From the NCBI GenBank assembly GCA_026874595.1, contig CM049308.1, positions 43,965,327 through 44,029,326 on the forward strand: DNA of 64,000 bases. The letters are read 5' to 3'. Below the pieces are notes generated by a model that was given only the letters and a program-made list of their open reading frames with translations, was not told where the DNA came from and did not search any database. Numbering within the stretch: the first letter of the stretch is position 1; each line of letters begins with the position of its first letter. This stretch comes from Sipunculus nudus (lineage: Eukaryota > Annelida > Sipuncula > Golfingiida > Sipunculidae). The translations under genes and the position numbers were made by a program. Of this stretch, positions 1-11,420 are shown one piece after another.

Positions 1-1
1 T

Positions 2-540
2 GCTTTCAGCATTAACGATAAGATTTTGCCAAACAAAGATCATGCTTTAAGAGTTCAGTTTATTGAAAAACTGCATGACAGTACTTTGAGTAATATATTA
101 AGACTTGCTGTTAGGGAGAACCCTAGTAAATCCTTTAAGGAAGTACAGCAACAAGCTTTATTATGGACTGGTGAAGGTTTAGACACCAAACCTAAGAAAA
201 GAGCAGAAGCAGGTTCAGTTGATACACTTACTGAAGTGACGCATACTGTGAAAGATACCAAGGAATCCGAACTGACAAAGAGACTGGAAGAAGTGCTCAC
301 TGTGCAAAAGAAGCAACAAGAAATTATTGAAAGTCAACAAAAGATGTTGGATCGACTGATATCGCTACAGGCGAATGGTATGAACCCTAGTAAAGAGCAA
401 CTCCAAGTACCCCAACAGAGGATGAAGGTCCTTGCTTTCATTGTGGTAAATTGGGACACCTGAAACGTGACTGCTGGATTCTCAGGAGTGAGAGAAAAAA
501 GAAAACTGTAACAGATCCCCCAAACTGCAGTTAATGATAG
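2..540 (+). pseudogene. gag: gag remnant of element A (nucleocapsid end)
   Basis: The reading frame is open from the window edge to 463 and encodes a charged helical segment rich in Lys, Glu and Gln, with a coiled-coil-like stretch near the end (KRLEEVLTVQKKQQEIIESQ). A CCHC zinc knuckle of the CX2CX4HX4C type lies at 433-474, but in a different frame from the upstream gag, so a frameshift sits near 421. The knuckle would bind genomic RNA during particle assembly. The capsid part is upstream of the window. Identification rests on the knuckle, on its position before the protease, and on general gag composition. Confidence 0.75.
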
Positions 541-639
541 TGTACAAGGAGTTTCCAGGAAGGAACAAACTCTAGCAAATCCTGAAGTGCTAGATCGAAC
601 TGTTGCAGACAGAATTACTGTAAATTGTGTTTTCGGACA

Positions 640-1475
640 GGTAACTGTGCCGTGTCTATTATAGACACTGGGTCGCAGGTGACCACCATAACTGAATCGT
701 TTGCCAGAGACCACTTATACATATAAAGGAAGGTGATGTGGTTGATACTAACAACTGGCTAGAGCTGTCAGCAGCCAATGGACTTGAGATGCCTTATGTT
801 GGTTTGATTATTGTCGATGTTCATATTTTTGGTTCAGACATTCTAGAAGTTGGAATATTAGTTCTTAAAGATTCTGTTGTTAGAGACGCTACACACAGTA
901 GTCCAGGAGTAATTGGCATGAATGTGCTTAGGAGATGTCCTGAATATTGGGAAAAACTTAAACAGTTTGGAGCAGAAAAGAAAGAGAGCTCAAGTGTCAA
1001 CCTAGGTTTTGTCAAGGTGACAGGACCACATGGAGTAGTTATACCGCCGAACAGTGTATCTTCTTGTAGGATTACTAGTAGGGTGAAGGGTGGAGTAGCT
1101 GTGGTAGAGCCTCTTAACCATCAGTTACCAGGGAAAGTTCTTGTGGTAAGTACTATTGTTGGTTCTTCGTCCGACCATTTGTATGTGCATGTAGCTAATC
1201 CTAGTTCTAGAGACGTATATTTGAAACCGGGTCAGAGGATAGGTACACTCCAGAAACCTGATGAAATCATAGAGTTAGGCAAGCAAGTAGCCGTAGAGCT
1301 TGTACCTAGTGGTGAACAGGGTAAGGTCAGGGTTCAATGTCAAACTTGTGTTGGAAATGCGTCGGATGTTCCGTCAGTTGATTTATCAAGCTTTCCTGGA
1401 ACCGAGGAAGAGCGTCCATGCCTTACTGAAGAAACACAGTCATATTTCAATGTAAATTGTTCAGAGAACAAGTAA
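640..1475 (+). pseudogene. pro: retropepsin-like protease and linker of element A, frameshifted
   Basis: An aspartic protease active site, DTGS preceded by two isoleucines, is encoded at 664-675. That frame meets a stop about 55 bases later. The protease continues in another frame from about 738 with the typical second half: ANGLEMPYVG, then a GVIGMNVL-like segment near 912-930. The linker between protease and reverse transcriptase follows to 1475 and ends abruptly where RNase H-side sequence begins. The enzyme would cleave the Gag-Pol polyprotein. A frameshift around 715-735 makes this copy inactive. Confidence 0.75.
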
Positions 1476-2300
1476 ATTTTCTGGGTCATGTTATCACCGG
1501 GGAAGGGATTAAGACCGATCCAAAGAAAACTGAAGCTGTACAAAAATGGCCTAGACCACGAACGTTGAAGGAACTCCGTAGCTTTACAGGTTTTGCCTCC
1601 TACTATAGAAAATTTATCAAAGGATTTGCGCAGATTACAGCTCCATTACATCAGCTTGTTGGCGAGTTAGCTGCACAGAAACAAGGAAAGTCAGTGCAAA
1701 TAAAAGAATTGTGGAATGAGTCCCATGAAGAGGCATTTACAAAACTGAAACAGGAGTTCACTCATGCACCAGTTTTGGGATACCCATATTTTGATAAGCC
1801 ATTTATTCTTGAGACCGATGCGTCGCATATGGGTCTTGGAGCTGTATTGTCACAAGAACAAGAAGGAAAGCTTAGAATAATTGCCTACGCAAGCCGAGGT
1901 TTGCGAAAGTCAGAACGTAATCAAGACAATTATAGTTCCATGAAACTAGAGCTTCCAGCTGTCAAGTGGACAGTGGTAGATAAATTCAGAGAATATCTAC
2001 AGGGTGCGTTTTTCACGGTGGTAACTGATAACAACCCACTTACTTATTTAATGACCAAAGCTAAGATAAGTGCTGTTGAGCAGAGATGGGCCGCAGCCTT
2101 AGCAAGTTTTAACTTCCAATTCCAGTACAGAGCAGGGAAGCATAATGGAAGTGCCGATGCCCTTTCACGGTTAACTGAGCGATCTTGGGAAAAGATGGAG
2201 TCAGAAGAATCCTCGTCACAGTTATGTGCAAGAGCAAGTAATTCACCAGCCTTACCAGTTGAACTTCAAGTGGAAATTGGAAGTGAGAGATGTACTGAGC
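1457..2300 (+). pseudogene. pol: RT connection and RNase H domain of element A; RT catalytic core deleted
   Basis: The open frame begins with the sequence that normally follows the RT palm (FLGHVITGEGI, then LRSFTGFASYYRKFIKGFA). RNase H follows, with an Asp in ETDAS at 1817-1819, a Glu in KLELPAVKW, an Asp in TDNNPL, and the tail GKHNGSADALSRL. The RT fingers and palm, including the YXDD box, are absent. The sequence jumps from the protease linker straight to this point, so an internal deletion is the simplest explanation. RNase H would degrade the RNA of the RNA-DNA hybrid. The frame continues without a stop into the integrase. Confidence 0.88.
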
Positions 2301-2379
2301 AGGGTGACAATGCTAGTTTTAATGTTGGACTTGACACAATCGAAGTCGGAGCCACTTCCATGCCTATTCTATCACATGA

Positions 2380-3891
2380 AGAGATAGCAGTTATGCAACA
2401 TGCAGATCCAGTGATTGGATCAGTCCACAAGTGTTTTGACACAGGGAAGAAACCCACACTAAGAGAGAGAAAGCAAGCTCCAAAAGAAATGCAACTCTTA
2501 TACCGACAATGGGATAGATTTGAAATAGACCAAGGAGTGTTGTATCGTGTTATACAAGATCCGGTTATGGGAAAAGTGAAACAGATAGTGTTACCTCAAG
2601 TTTTGAAACAGAAGATGTTAAAATGTTTTCATGATGATAGAGGTCATCAGGGTGTTGATAGAACTTTAGCGCTTTTGCAAGCAAAATGTTATTGGTCTCA
2701 TATAGAGAAAGAGGTCAGAGACTATATAGGTTGCTGTGAACGCTGTGTTTTGTCTAAAGAGGTCAAAGTTCATACACCCTTAGGTACAATACAAGCTACA
2801 CGACCACTAGAAGTCGTAGCTATGGACTTCACCATACTTGAAAAAGCTACAGATGGTAGAGAAAATGTTCTCGTTTTAACGGATGTTTTTATGAAGTGGA
2901 GGATAGCCGTTTCCCACTAGAGATCAAAAGGCGGAAACCGTGGCCAGAGTTTGTGTCCGTGAATGGTTTTCCAGATTTGGAGCTCCATTAAGACTTCATT
3001 CCGACAAAGGTAGAGACTTTGAGAGTCGAGTCATTCGTCCACTTTGTAGTATGTATGGAATTAAGAAGTCAAGAACAACAAGTTACCATCCACAATCAAA
3101 TGGACAGACAGAGAGATTTAATAGGACAATGCATAGCCTATTGAAAACGTTGCCACACCAGAAGAAAAAGCATTGGCCAGAATATTTGCCAGAGTTGGTT
3201 TTCGCATATAATACGACACCCCACAGTAGTACTGGATTTAGTCCGTTCTACTTACAAAATTTTTGGACGTGATCCCAGAGTACCAGTTGAGTTACTACCT
3301 AGTGAATATGATGAAACATCAACAGATAATCCTGTAACTTGGGCGACTTTACATCAGCAGAGATTACAAGAAGTTTATGATCATGCTAAACGTAGAATGA
3401 CACAGGCTGCGTGTGAGCGCAAGGAATACGCTGACAGACGAGCTAGAGAAGCCCCACTTCACACCGGACAGAGAGTGTTAGTAAAACAGCATCCAAAAGG
3501 ACGAAGCAAAATACAGGATTCATATGGGCCTCAAGTATACAAAGTAATCCAAAAGTAAGATGATAAGGATGTTCATTGTATAACACCTGCCGATGGGTTA
3601 GGATTACCAAAATGGGTAAACAGATGTCAGATGAGACCATGTCCATTGACAGAAGTACTAAAACCAGAGGATGACCAAGATGATTCTTCAGTTGATGAAC
3701 ACTTTCCACCTCAAGACATAAACCCAACTGATGAGGACGGTTTTGTATTAGTGTTACAACCCACAGTTATTGATGGTCGAGATGTACCAAATGGAGTTGA
3801 TCAGACTTTACTCCGTCACTCAACTAGAGCTGGGGCAGGGAAACACCGTAATCAATTTAGGGAACCTAGATCAGCTTGTTCACGTGACTAA
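2380..3891 (+). pseudogene. pol: integrase of element A, catalytic residues visible but frame broken
   Basis: The HHCC zinc-binding module spans about 2629-2755. The catalytic core follows, with Asp at 2824-2826, Asp at 3003-3005 and Glu at 3111-3113 in the expected context ([10 protein letters not shown]), so all three DDE residues survive. The frame shifts near 2910 and again near 3260, and an in-frame TAA stands at 3556-3558. Beyond it the C-terminal part (GLPKWVNRCQMRPC onward) runs to a stop at 3891. Integrase would insert the cDNA. The residues are intact but the protein cannot be made as one chain. Confidence 0.88.
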
Positions 3892-4078
3892 TTGGTCATG
3901 AAATAGTTTCTACTGTATTGTATTAAATTTAATGTCAAGTTTATGTGGCTAGTGTGAGGCTAGTTGATTATTCTGTTCATATTGTTAAGGGACAGGAGGT
4001 TATATTTTTCCTCATGTTGATTGTTCAGATATGTGCATAGTTATGAGTAACAATGCTAAATTCTACCCGTGCTCGAGA

Positions 4079-4097
4079 TTAAAGGGGGAGGGGTGGA
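4079..4097 (+). other. polypurine tract of element A
   Basis: A purine-rich run (TTAAAGGGGGAGGGG then TGGA) lies immediately before a TGTGATAG start. Ty3/gypsy elements use such tracts to prime plus-strand DNA, and this one abuts the inferred 3' LTR. Confidence 0.65.
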
Positions 4098-4396
4098 TGT
4101 GATAGTGTTGACGCACCAGCTTAGACCGCCACCTGGTGTCAGGGTTTAAATTTAATTTTTGTGTGTGTGCATACTTTACGGCATGCGTTGTAAGAACGCA
4201 TAAAGCTGGCCGACATTGTGAATCAGCGGTAGAAGCTGGGTTGGACGAAATTGGGCCAGTAACCGATAGTGAACCCTTTGTTTTATGAACTGGTACAGAT
4301 TTGAGCATCTGTGACTGTAATTTCCATCAGACTCTCCGTTAATAAACTGATATTCTTAACGAATGGCTCCTTGCTCAATCCCGCATCCCTTACACA
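4098..4396 (+). repeat. 3' LTR of element A (inferred)
   Basis: The block starts TGTGATAG directly after the polypurine tract and ends near TTACACA, giving TG...CA ends and about 300 bp. An AATAAA signal is present near 4339. No second LTR lies in the window, so the ends are inferred from the terminal dinucleotides and the polypurine tract. The 3' edge could be off by two bases because of the CACACA run. Confidence 0.6.
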
Positions 4397-4789
4397 CAGT
4401 TATACACTCCCATTTTAAGAATCATCAGGTCACCGTCACCATCTCGTGGTTTTCAAGCATATTGGATAACAATATTTGATATAACGTTTCACGTGAACTG
4501 CAAATATACGATTTGCTTCGTGTTTTACCCGTGTCTCTTTTATGACGATCGTATGGCCGGTCAACAATAAAGCGGCACGCATGCATTACGGTCAATCGTG
4601 TGTTGACGTATATGCAATTTTTTTAATGAAGACATAAATAAATACAATGAAATAAAAAAACACCATACAGGTATATATTTTATTTTCTGAAATTGCCACA
4701 TACCTACCTAAATTCCACGGGAACTGGCATCGTTTGGTGTCATGACGGATCTGGTTCAATACGGCTGAGTTTGCAATACATCTATCTGT
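4397..4789. other. unassigned AT-rich spacer
   Basis: No reading frame with recognisable motifs, no tandem repeat and no terminal repeats were seen here. It separates element A from the first satellite array. Confidence 0.5.
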
Positions 4790-7700
4790 TTTAATTGCAG
4801 ATATGAGCCTAACAATATCCTGTCAGGTAAGTGTTTAATTGCAGATATGAGCCTGAAAATAGCCTGGTATCTGTTATAACCACAGATCTGAGCTTAACAA
4901 TAACCTGCCATATATCTGTAATAAGTACAGATATGAGCCTTACAATAACATGTCAGGTATTTGTTATAACTACAGATTGAACCTAACAATAACCTGTCAG
5001 GTATCTGTATTAAGTATAGATCTGAGCCTAACAATAATCTTTAGGTATCTGTAATAAGTACAGATCTGAGCCTAACAATAACCTGTCAGGTATCTGATAT
5101 AACTATAGATGTGAGCCTAACAATGACCTGCCATATATCTGTAAAGAGTACAGATCTGAGCCTAACAATAACCTACAATATATATGTTATTAATACTGAT
5201 TTTAGCCTAACAATAAACTGTCAGGTAGCGGTCATAAGTACAGATCTGAGCCTAACAATAACCTGTCAGGTATCTGTAATTAGTACAGAAAAGAGCCTAA
5301 CAATAACCTGACAGGTAACTGTAATAAGTACAGATATGAGCCTAACAATAACCTGTCAGGTATCTGTAGAAAGTACAGATTTGAGCCTAACAATAACCTG
5401 TCAGGTATCTGTTATAACCACAGACATGGGCCTTACAATAACCTACCATATATCTGTAATAATCACTGATATGAGCCTAACAATGACCTTTCGGGTATCT
5501 GTTATAACCACAGATCTTAGCTTAACAATAACCTGTTATATACCTGTACGTAATAAGTACAGATATTAGCCTAACAATAACCTGTCAGACGTATGTAATG
5601 AGAACAGGTCTGAGCTCAACAATAACCTGCCATATATCTGTAATAATTGCAAATATGAGCCTTACAGTAACCTGTCAGGTATTTGTTATGATTACAGATA
5701 TGAGCCTAACAATAACCTGCCATATATCTGTAATAAATAGGTATGAACTTTACAATAACCTGTCAGAAATCTGTTATAACTACAGATCTGAGCTTAACAA
5801 TAACCTGTTATATACCTGTAATAAGTACAGATATCAGCCTAAAAATAACCTACCATAGATTTGAAGGCCAAATAACAACAAATATGAGCCTTACAATAAC
5901 AATCCATCTATATGCAATTATTGGAGATATGAGCTTAAAAATAACCTGTCCGGTATCTGTTTTAACCACAGATCTGAGCCTAACAATAACCTGCCATATA
6001 TCTGTAAGAAGTACACATATGAGCCTTACAATAACCTGTCAGGTATTTGTTATAACAACAGATATGAACTTTACAATAACCTGTCAGAAATCTGTTATAA
6101 CTACAGATATGGGCTTACATATAACCTGTTATATATCTGTAATAAGTACAAATATGAGCCTAACAATAACCTACCATATATCTGCAGGCAAAATAACTAT
6201 AAATATGAGCCTTACAATAACAAGCCATCTATATGTAATAATTGCAGATCTAAGCCTAACAATAACCTGTCAGGTATCTGTTATAACTGCAGATCTGAGC
6301 TTAACAACAACCTGTTATATATCTGTAAAAAGTACAGATATGAGCCTAACAAGAACCTACCATATATCTGCAGGCAAAATAACTATAAATATGAGCCTTA
6401 CAATAACCTACAATATATATGTAATAAGTACAGATATGAGCCAAACAATTACCTGTCAGGTATCTGTTATAACTACAAATATGAGCCTAACAATAACCTG
6501 TCAGGTATCTGAAGTAAGTACAGATTTGAGCCTAACAATAACCTGTCAGTAATCTGTGATAACTACAGATGTAAGCCTAACATTAACCTGCCATATATCT
6601 GTAGTAAGTACAGATTTGAGCCTAACAATAACCTGTCAGTTATCTGTGATAACTACAGAAATGAGCCTAATAAGTAAGATCTGATCTAACTCTGTTCTAA
6701 CTACAGATCTGAGCTAAACAATAACCTGTTATATACCTGTAATAAGTACAGATATGAGCCTAACAATAACCTGCCATATATCTGTAATAATCACAGACTT
6801 TTCAATAACAATGACTTTTCGGGTATTTGTTATAACCACAGATCTTAGCTTAACAATAACCTGCCATATATCTGTAATAATTGCAAATATGAGCCTAACA
6901 ATAACCTGTCAGGTATTTGTTATGATTACAGATATGAGCCTAACAAAAACCTGCCATATATCTGTAATAAATAGCTATGAACCTTACAATAACCTGTCAG
7001 AAATCTGTTATAACTACAGATCTGAGCTTTAAGATAACCTGTTATATACCTGTAATAAGTACAGATATGACCCTAACAATAACCTACCATAGATCTGTAG
7101 GCCTAATAACTACAAATGAACCTTACAATAGCAAGCCATCTATATGTAATAATTGCAGATATGAGCCCAAAAATAACCTGTCAGGTATCTGTTATAACAA
7201 CAGATCTAAGCCTAACAATAACCTGCCATATATCTGTAATAAGTACAGATATGAGCCTTACAATAACCTACCTTATATATGTAATTAATACTGATTTGAG
7301 CCTAACAAAAACCTACCATATGTATCTCATTATTACTGATTTGAGCCTAACAATATCCTGTCAGGTATCTGTAACAAGTACATATATGAACCTTACAATA
7401 ACCTGTCAGGTATCTGTTATATTACAGATATGAGCCTAACAATAACCTGTCAGGTATCTGTAATAAGTACAGATATGAGTCTTACAATAACTTGTCAGGT
7501 GTCTGTCATAAGTACAGGTATGAGCCTTACAGTATCCTGTCAGGTATCTGTAATAAGTACAGATATGAGCCTAACAATAACCTGACAGGTAACTGTAATA
7601 AGTACAGATATGAGCCTAACAATAACCTGTCAGGTATCTGTAGTAAGTACAGATTTGAGCCTAACAATAACCTGTCAGTTATCTGTGATAACTACAGAAA

Positions 7701-8185
7701 TGAGCCTAATAAGTAAGATCTGATCTAACTCTGTTCTAACTACAGATTTGAGCTAAACAATAACCTGTTATATACCTGTAATAAGTACAGATATGACCCT
7801 AACAATAACCTACCATAGATCTGTAGGCCTAATTACTACAAATGAGCCTTACAATAGCAAGCCATCTATATGTAATAATTGCAGATATGAGCCCAACAAT
7901 AACCTGTCAGGTATCTGTTATAACAACAGATCTGAGCCTAACAATAACCTGCCATATATCTGTAATAAGTACAGATATGAGCCTTACAATAACCTACCTT
8001 ATATATGTAATTGTAATTAATACTGATTTGAGCCTAACAATAACCTGTCAGTTATTTGTAATAATTACAGATATAAGCCTTACAATAACATGTCAGGTAT
8101 TTGTTTTAACTACAGATATGAGCCTTACTATAACCTATCAGGTATCTGTTCAATAATACAGATCTTAGCCTAACAATAACCTGCA
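4790..8185 (+). repeat. 45-bp satellite, array 1
   Basis: About 75 head-to-tail diverged units share the core CAGATATGAGCCTAACAA, then TAACCTGTCAGGTATCTGTA and ATAAGTA, 45 bp in all. Because 45 is divisible by three and the unit lacks stops in two frames, long apparent reading frames with a 15-residue period (MSLTITCQVSVISTD) arise, up to 269 codons. These are a consequence of the repeat rather than evidence of a gene. Units differ at many positions and some are short or carry frame-breaking indels, so the array is older and less homogenised than the one after 50 kb. Confidence 0.95.
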
Positions 8186-8416
8186 TTGCAATATAATGCA
8201 TAATGTTGGTCAGACAGGTGATGGGAGGGTGGGGATGTTGTGATCCTTCTAATATCGCTCACCCGGTAAATGAATTGTGTTAAATGCCTTTGATTTCATG
8301 ATATCATCACTACCGGTCTTTTTGTACTGAAAAGTTAATACAAAGCAAGGACAAATAGTCTTTGAAGCGTGAACTTGGTCTAATATCACACGTACGTGTC
8401 GTGTACGGCGATTATC
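8186..8416. other. unassigned spacer
   Basis: Unique-looking sequence between the satellite end and the A-tail of the minus-strand LINE. No coding or repeat signal was recognised. Confidence 0.4.
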
Positions 8417-9078
8417 TTTTTTTTTTATTGTTTATTAAAATCAAAAGTATTCATATTCATATATATATATATACAAACAATATATACATACATCCTACCA
8501 CATAATGATAACAATACCATGCACATGCAAATGCAAACATAAACATGCAAACATGCATTCGACCTGAACTATGCTGAACCCCAATATTAATGAAACAAAG
8601 AAATCCTAATACAGAAATGATAAACATGCATGGGGGGGGGGGGGGGGGAAGACACACACACATAAAACTTAATCAATAACTGATAACCATAAGATATCTG
8701 AAGCCATATACGTGCGGTACATGATGCCCAAACCTGCATCAAATGTACAAGCAGTATTGTATATTCAAAAACAAACAAAACCAGCAAAATCAAAACTCAC
8801 CAAATCTAACTTAAATCAATCTAGACTATAACATAGAGAAAAGAAAAATGAAATTATAAGTTTAACTAACAATTCACCAAATAAAATCCTATAAATTTTC
8901 ACGTACCTTTTCACAGCGTCAGAACATCTATAATCAGCTGTACAACCTAATGGAAGTGAAAATCAAATTTAAAGAAAACCTAGAACAAACATGCATATCG
9001 CCCTCATAAAAACAAAATCAAACCACAAAATCCATCAGATTATTTAACATATCTCCAAGACACCCCTTACCCCTGAAA

Positions 9079-9556
9079 TCACATCAAAATGAAGAGTTTA
9101 AAAGAACCATCTACTTTACATAATGCTTCATTAAATCCCCAGGTATTCTTAAACCGGTCCTTCTCTCTCTCTCCTCTATGTAAGCTAATGTAGTATTCCT
9201 CTTTAATACGGCTGATAATTAAATTTCTCCAAAAACATACTATATGCAATGGTGCAGAAACAATACTCTTATTCCGGTTGGTCCACAATACATATCTTCC
9301 TGTATACAACATAAAATTTAACAAACTAATACAATTCTCAGAAAGTTCCTTCCACTTGTGCCCAAACCCAAAACAAATAGAATACAAATTTAATTTATTT
9401 GTTTTTTTACCTGCAACTTTCCTGAACCCATATATTAACTTCCTTCCAAAATTTAAAAGCCACAGGACAATCCGAAAAAATATGCAAATTTGTTTCCTCC
9501 GAACTACACATGCTACAAGTTTTATCTGTTAAAATGTCACTTTACTAGAAAATCCT
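9079..9556 (-). pseudogene. LINE ORF2 C-terminal end, downstream part
   Basis: This continues the segment that ends at 11421. It encodes a Cys/His motif region (TCSMCSSEETNLHIFSDC), then FKFWKEVNIWV and LLNFMLYTGRYVLWTNRNKS, which matches the extreme C-terminus of L1/Tx1-type ORF2. A frameshift lies just inside the junction and another lies around 9410. The motif register across the gap is as expected for an uninterrupted ORF2, which supports the insertion model. Confidence 0.75.
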
Positions 9557-9558
9557 TA

Positions 9559-11417
9559 GGTCAGACTTTTTTAATTTTTCGGTTTACAAACCCGCCGACC
9601 TCCGATATCCTCATTTCAGAAAAAAAATAAAAATTGGCATTTTGACTTTTTTCCCTTTTATATTGCGTCGCTGAATCCAACACGGTTTTTGACAAATGAA
9701 ATGTTCAGTGACCGTGTGTATTTGATCACCTCAAACGTTAGAACTCTTATGATTGGCTAATAAGGTCACTTTCGTAATGACAGATGGTGGGTTAAAGCCA
9801 ATCACAATAGGGTATCCTTTGGCCATAAATGCAATTGATTGGCCATCAAGTAGTCAAAAGATTCAGCAGGGAAATTGAGAATTCTTGGAGAGTTTTCAAA
9901 GTTCGTTTTCTGCACTACAGTACATTTTTAAACCAGCGTTTATGTCATATTTACCTCTTTAAACATATTTGTTTTAGATAGATGTGAATTAGAAAAGAAA
10001 ATTAGTTTGGTTGCATAGCGGCTTTACCAGCTTGCCACTGTTAATAACTTGCTGGATATACAAACAAATTTACTTCTAAGACTAATTATTGCACTCAAAG
10101 TCAGACGCTATTTATTACTGCAAATTGGCTAAGTTTCACAAATTTACTCTTTAAAAATATTATAACTTGTCAAAAGTTAAAAACGTAGTCTTGTAACGCT
10201 TTTAAGAAAATTACCGAACAGATGAAATTATATACTGCACGAGGTCGTCATGTATTCTTTGAAAACTCCAGGAATTCTCAGCTAGGGTTTCTGCAGGATT
10301 TCCGACTATCTGTATAGTGTTAGTGGCGCGGGTTTACGTGATGCGTAGGCTTTGCGGGTATTTTTAAAGTCAATACAAAAGCAAGCTAAAATGAAAGCCA
10401 TTTAAAATGCAGAAACTTTGAAAGGATTCATTTAATTGTTCCAAACGGATGTGATGGAAGCTTTGATGTGTATGGATGCCTCTAAAGCAATACCGGACTG
10501 ACACTTGACAGTGGCCAAGTGACGGCATATTAATTTAATTGAGTACGGTACGTGCTGTCACGGCCGTGGTAAGAAATGCAGATCTTTATTAATAAATAAA
10601 GATTATTAATACTTTTTAAACTTTTGAAATAGTTGAATTATTCAATGTGATCTCCAATGGAAACGTCACTTTATTAGCAGTTTTTGTATATTCAAATGTG
10701 ATCTCCAATGGAAATGTCACTTTATTAGCAGTTGTATATTCAAAGGACTATCAAACATGCGCAACACAAAAAAAAGGAAAGGTCATGGTCATGAATCAAA
10801 CCACTCCGACTCCGAGTTCCATGTTGTTGACATTTGATAATATAATAGGCGAATAACTGCAAGTTGCATATTGTCATTGATATTGTCATTCACGACTGAA
10901 AAATAAAAATTGCAGTCTATCATGCTAGCAGTGAATATTTAGTTTTCTCCTTGCATATATGACAAAAATATATTATTTTGTATTTGTATAAGTATTTGAC
11001 TGGTCTTTAATTTGTAAATCTTTATAAAATAGGCAAGTCACTTGGCAGGGACAGTGACTGAAGTTTTATTTCAGGTGTGTATGAAATCATATATAACTTA
11101 ATAAGTTTTACTGTTTAAACTTTTTATTTGTCATTATTTTACCTTCGCTAACATTTGAATGGCTTGAAATAACATGGCACACGCATAATTCATGTGGAAA
11201 ACTCAAGAGGATGATAATATTTTAATTTTTATATATTATTTATATATTTTATATAGGTTTATATAGTGCCATTTAAAAATGAATTTTATAACCCAACTGT
11301 ACAATACAGGATTCACGAACACCAGTATCCAGGTTTGTTCCATTTTTTTTTTCCTACCTCCTATCTAACACTTTTGTCAAACATGTTCGTAAACCAAAGA
11401 ATTAAAAAAGTCTGGCC
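9559..11417. mobile_element. non-autonomous PIF/Harbinger-like DNA transposon
   Basis: The element is 1,859 bp, with inverted ends starting GGTCAGACTTTTTTAATT on the left and GGCCAGACTTTTTTAATT on the right (read inward). The inverted similarity extends about 33 bp with roughly four mismatches. It is flanked on both sides by TTA (9556-9558 and 11418-11420). TTA/TAA target duplication with GG-starting ends is characteristic of PIF/Harbinger. No transposase-like frame is present inside, so it would depend on a related autonomous element. Removing it and one TTA restores contiguity of the LINE coding motifs. Superfamily assignment is inferred from the ends only. Confidence 0.75.
10641..10742. 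repeat. tandem duplication of about 51 bp
   Basis: Two near-identical copies of a segment containing TGTGATCTCCAATGGAAA, with a period of about 51 bp, lie inside the Harbinger-like element. Confidence 0.85.
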
Positions 11418-11420
11418 TTA

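Larger units (their letters stand above)
1..4396 (+). mobile_element. Ty3/gypsy LTR retrotransposon A, decayed, 5' end outside window
   Basis: A gag, protease, RNase H and integrase series in the order usual for Ty3/gypsy (Metaviridae) elements is followed by a polypurine tract and an LTR-like block. The window opens inside gag, so the 5' LTR and primer-binding site are not visible. Coding capacity is broken by frameshifts near 421, 700, 2910 and 3260, by in-frame stops, and by a deletion near 1457 that removed the fingers and palm of the reverse transcriptase. This copy is therefore a dead remnant. The assignment to Ty3/gypsy is firm from domain order and motifs. I do not assign a clade. Confidence 0.9.

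Noticed and set aside
5743-6552. 269-codon open frame in the 45-bp array (and dozens like it after 50 kb)
   Set aside because: The frame exists because the unit is 45 bp and lacks stops. It follows the repeat phase exactly, a second frame is also open with the same 15-residue period, and no start context or flanking gene structure is present.
8457-8793. Pro-rich minus-strand frames
   Set aside because: Produced by a poly-G run and AT repeat in the LINE 3' untranslated region.
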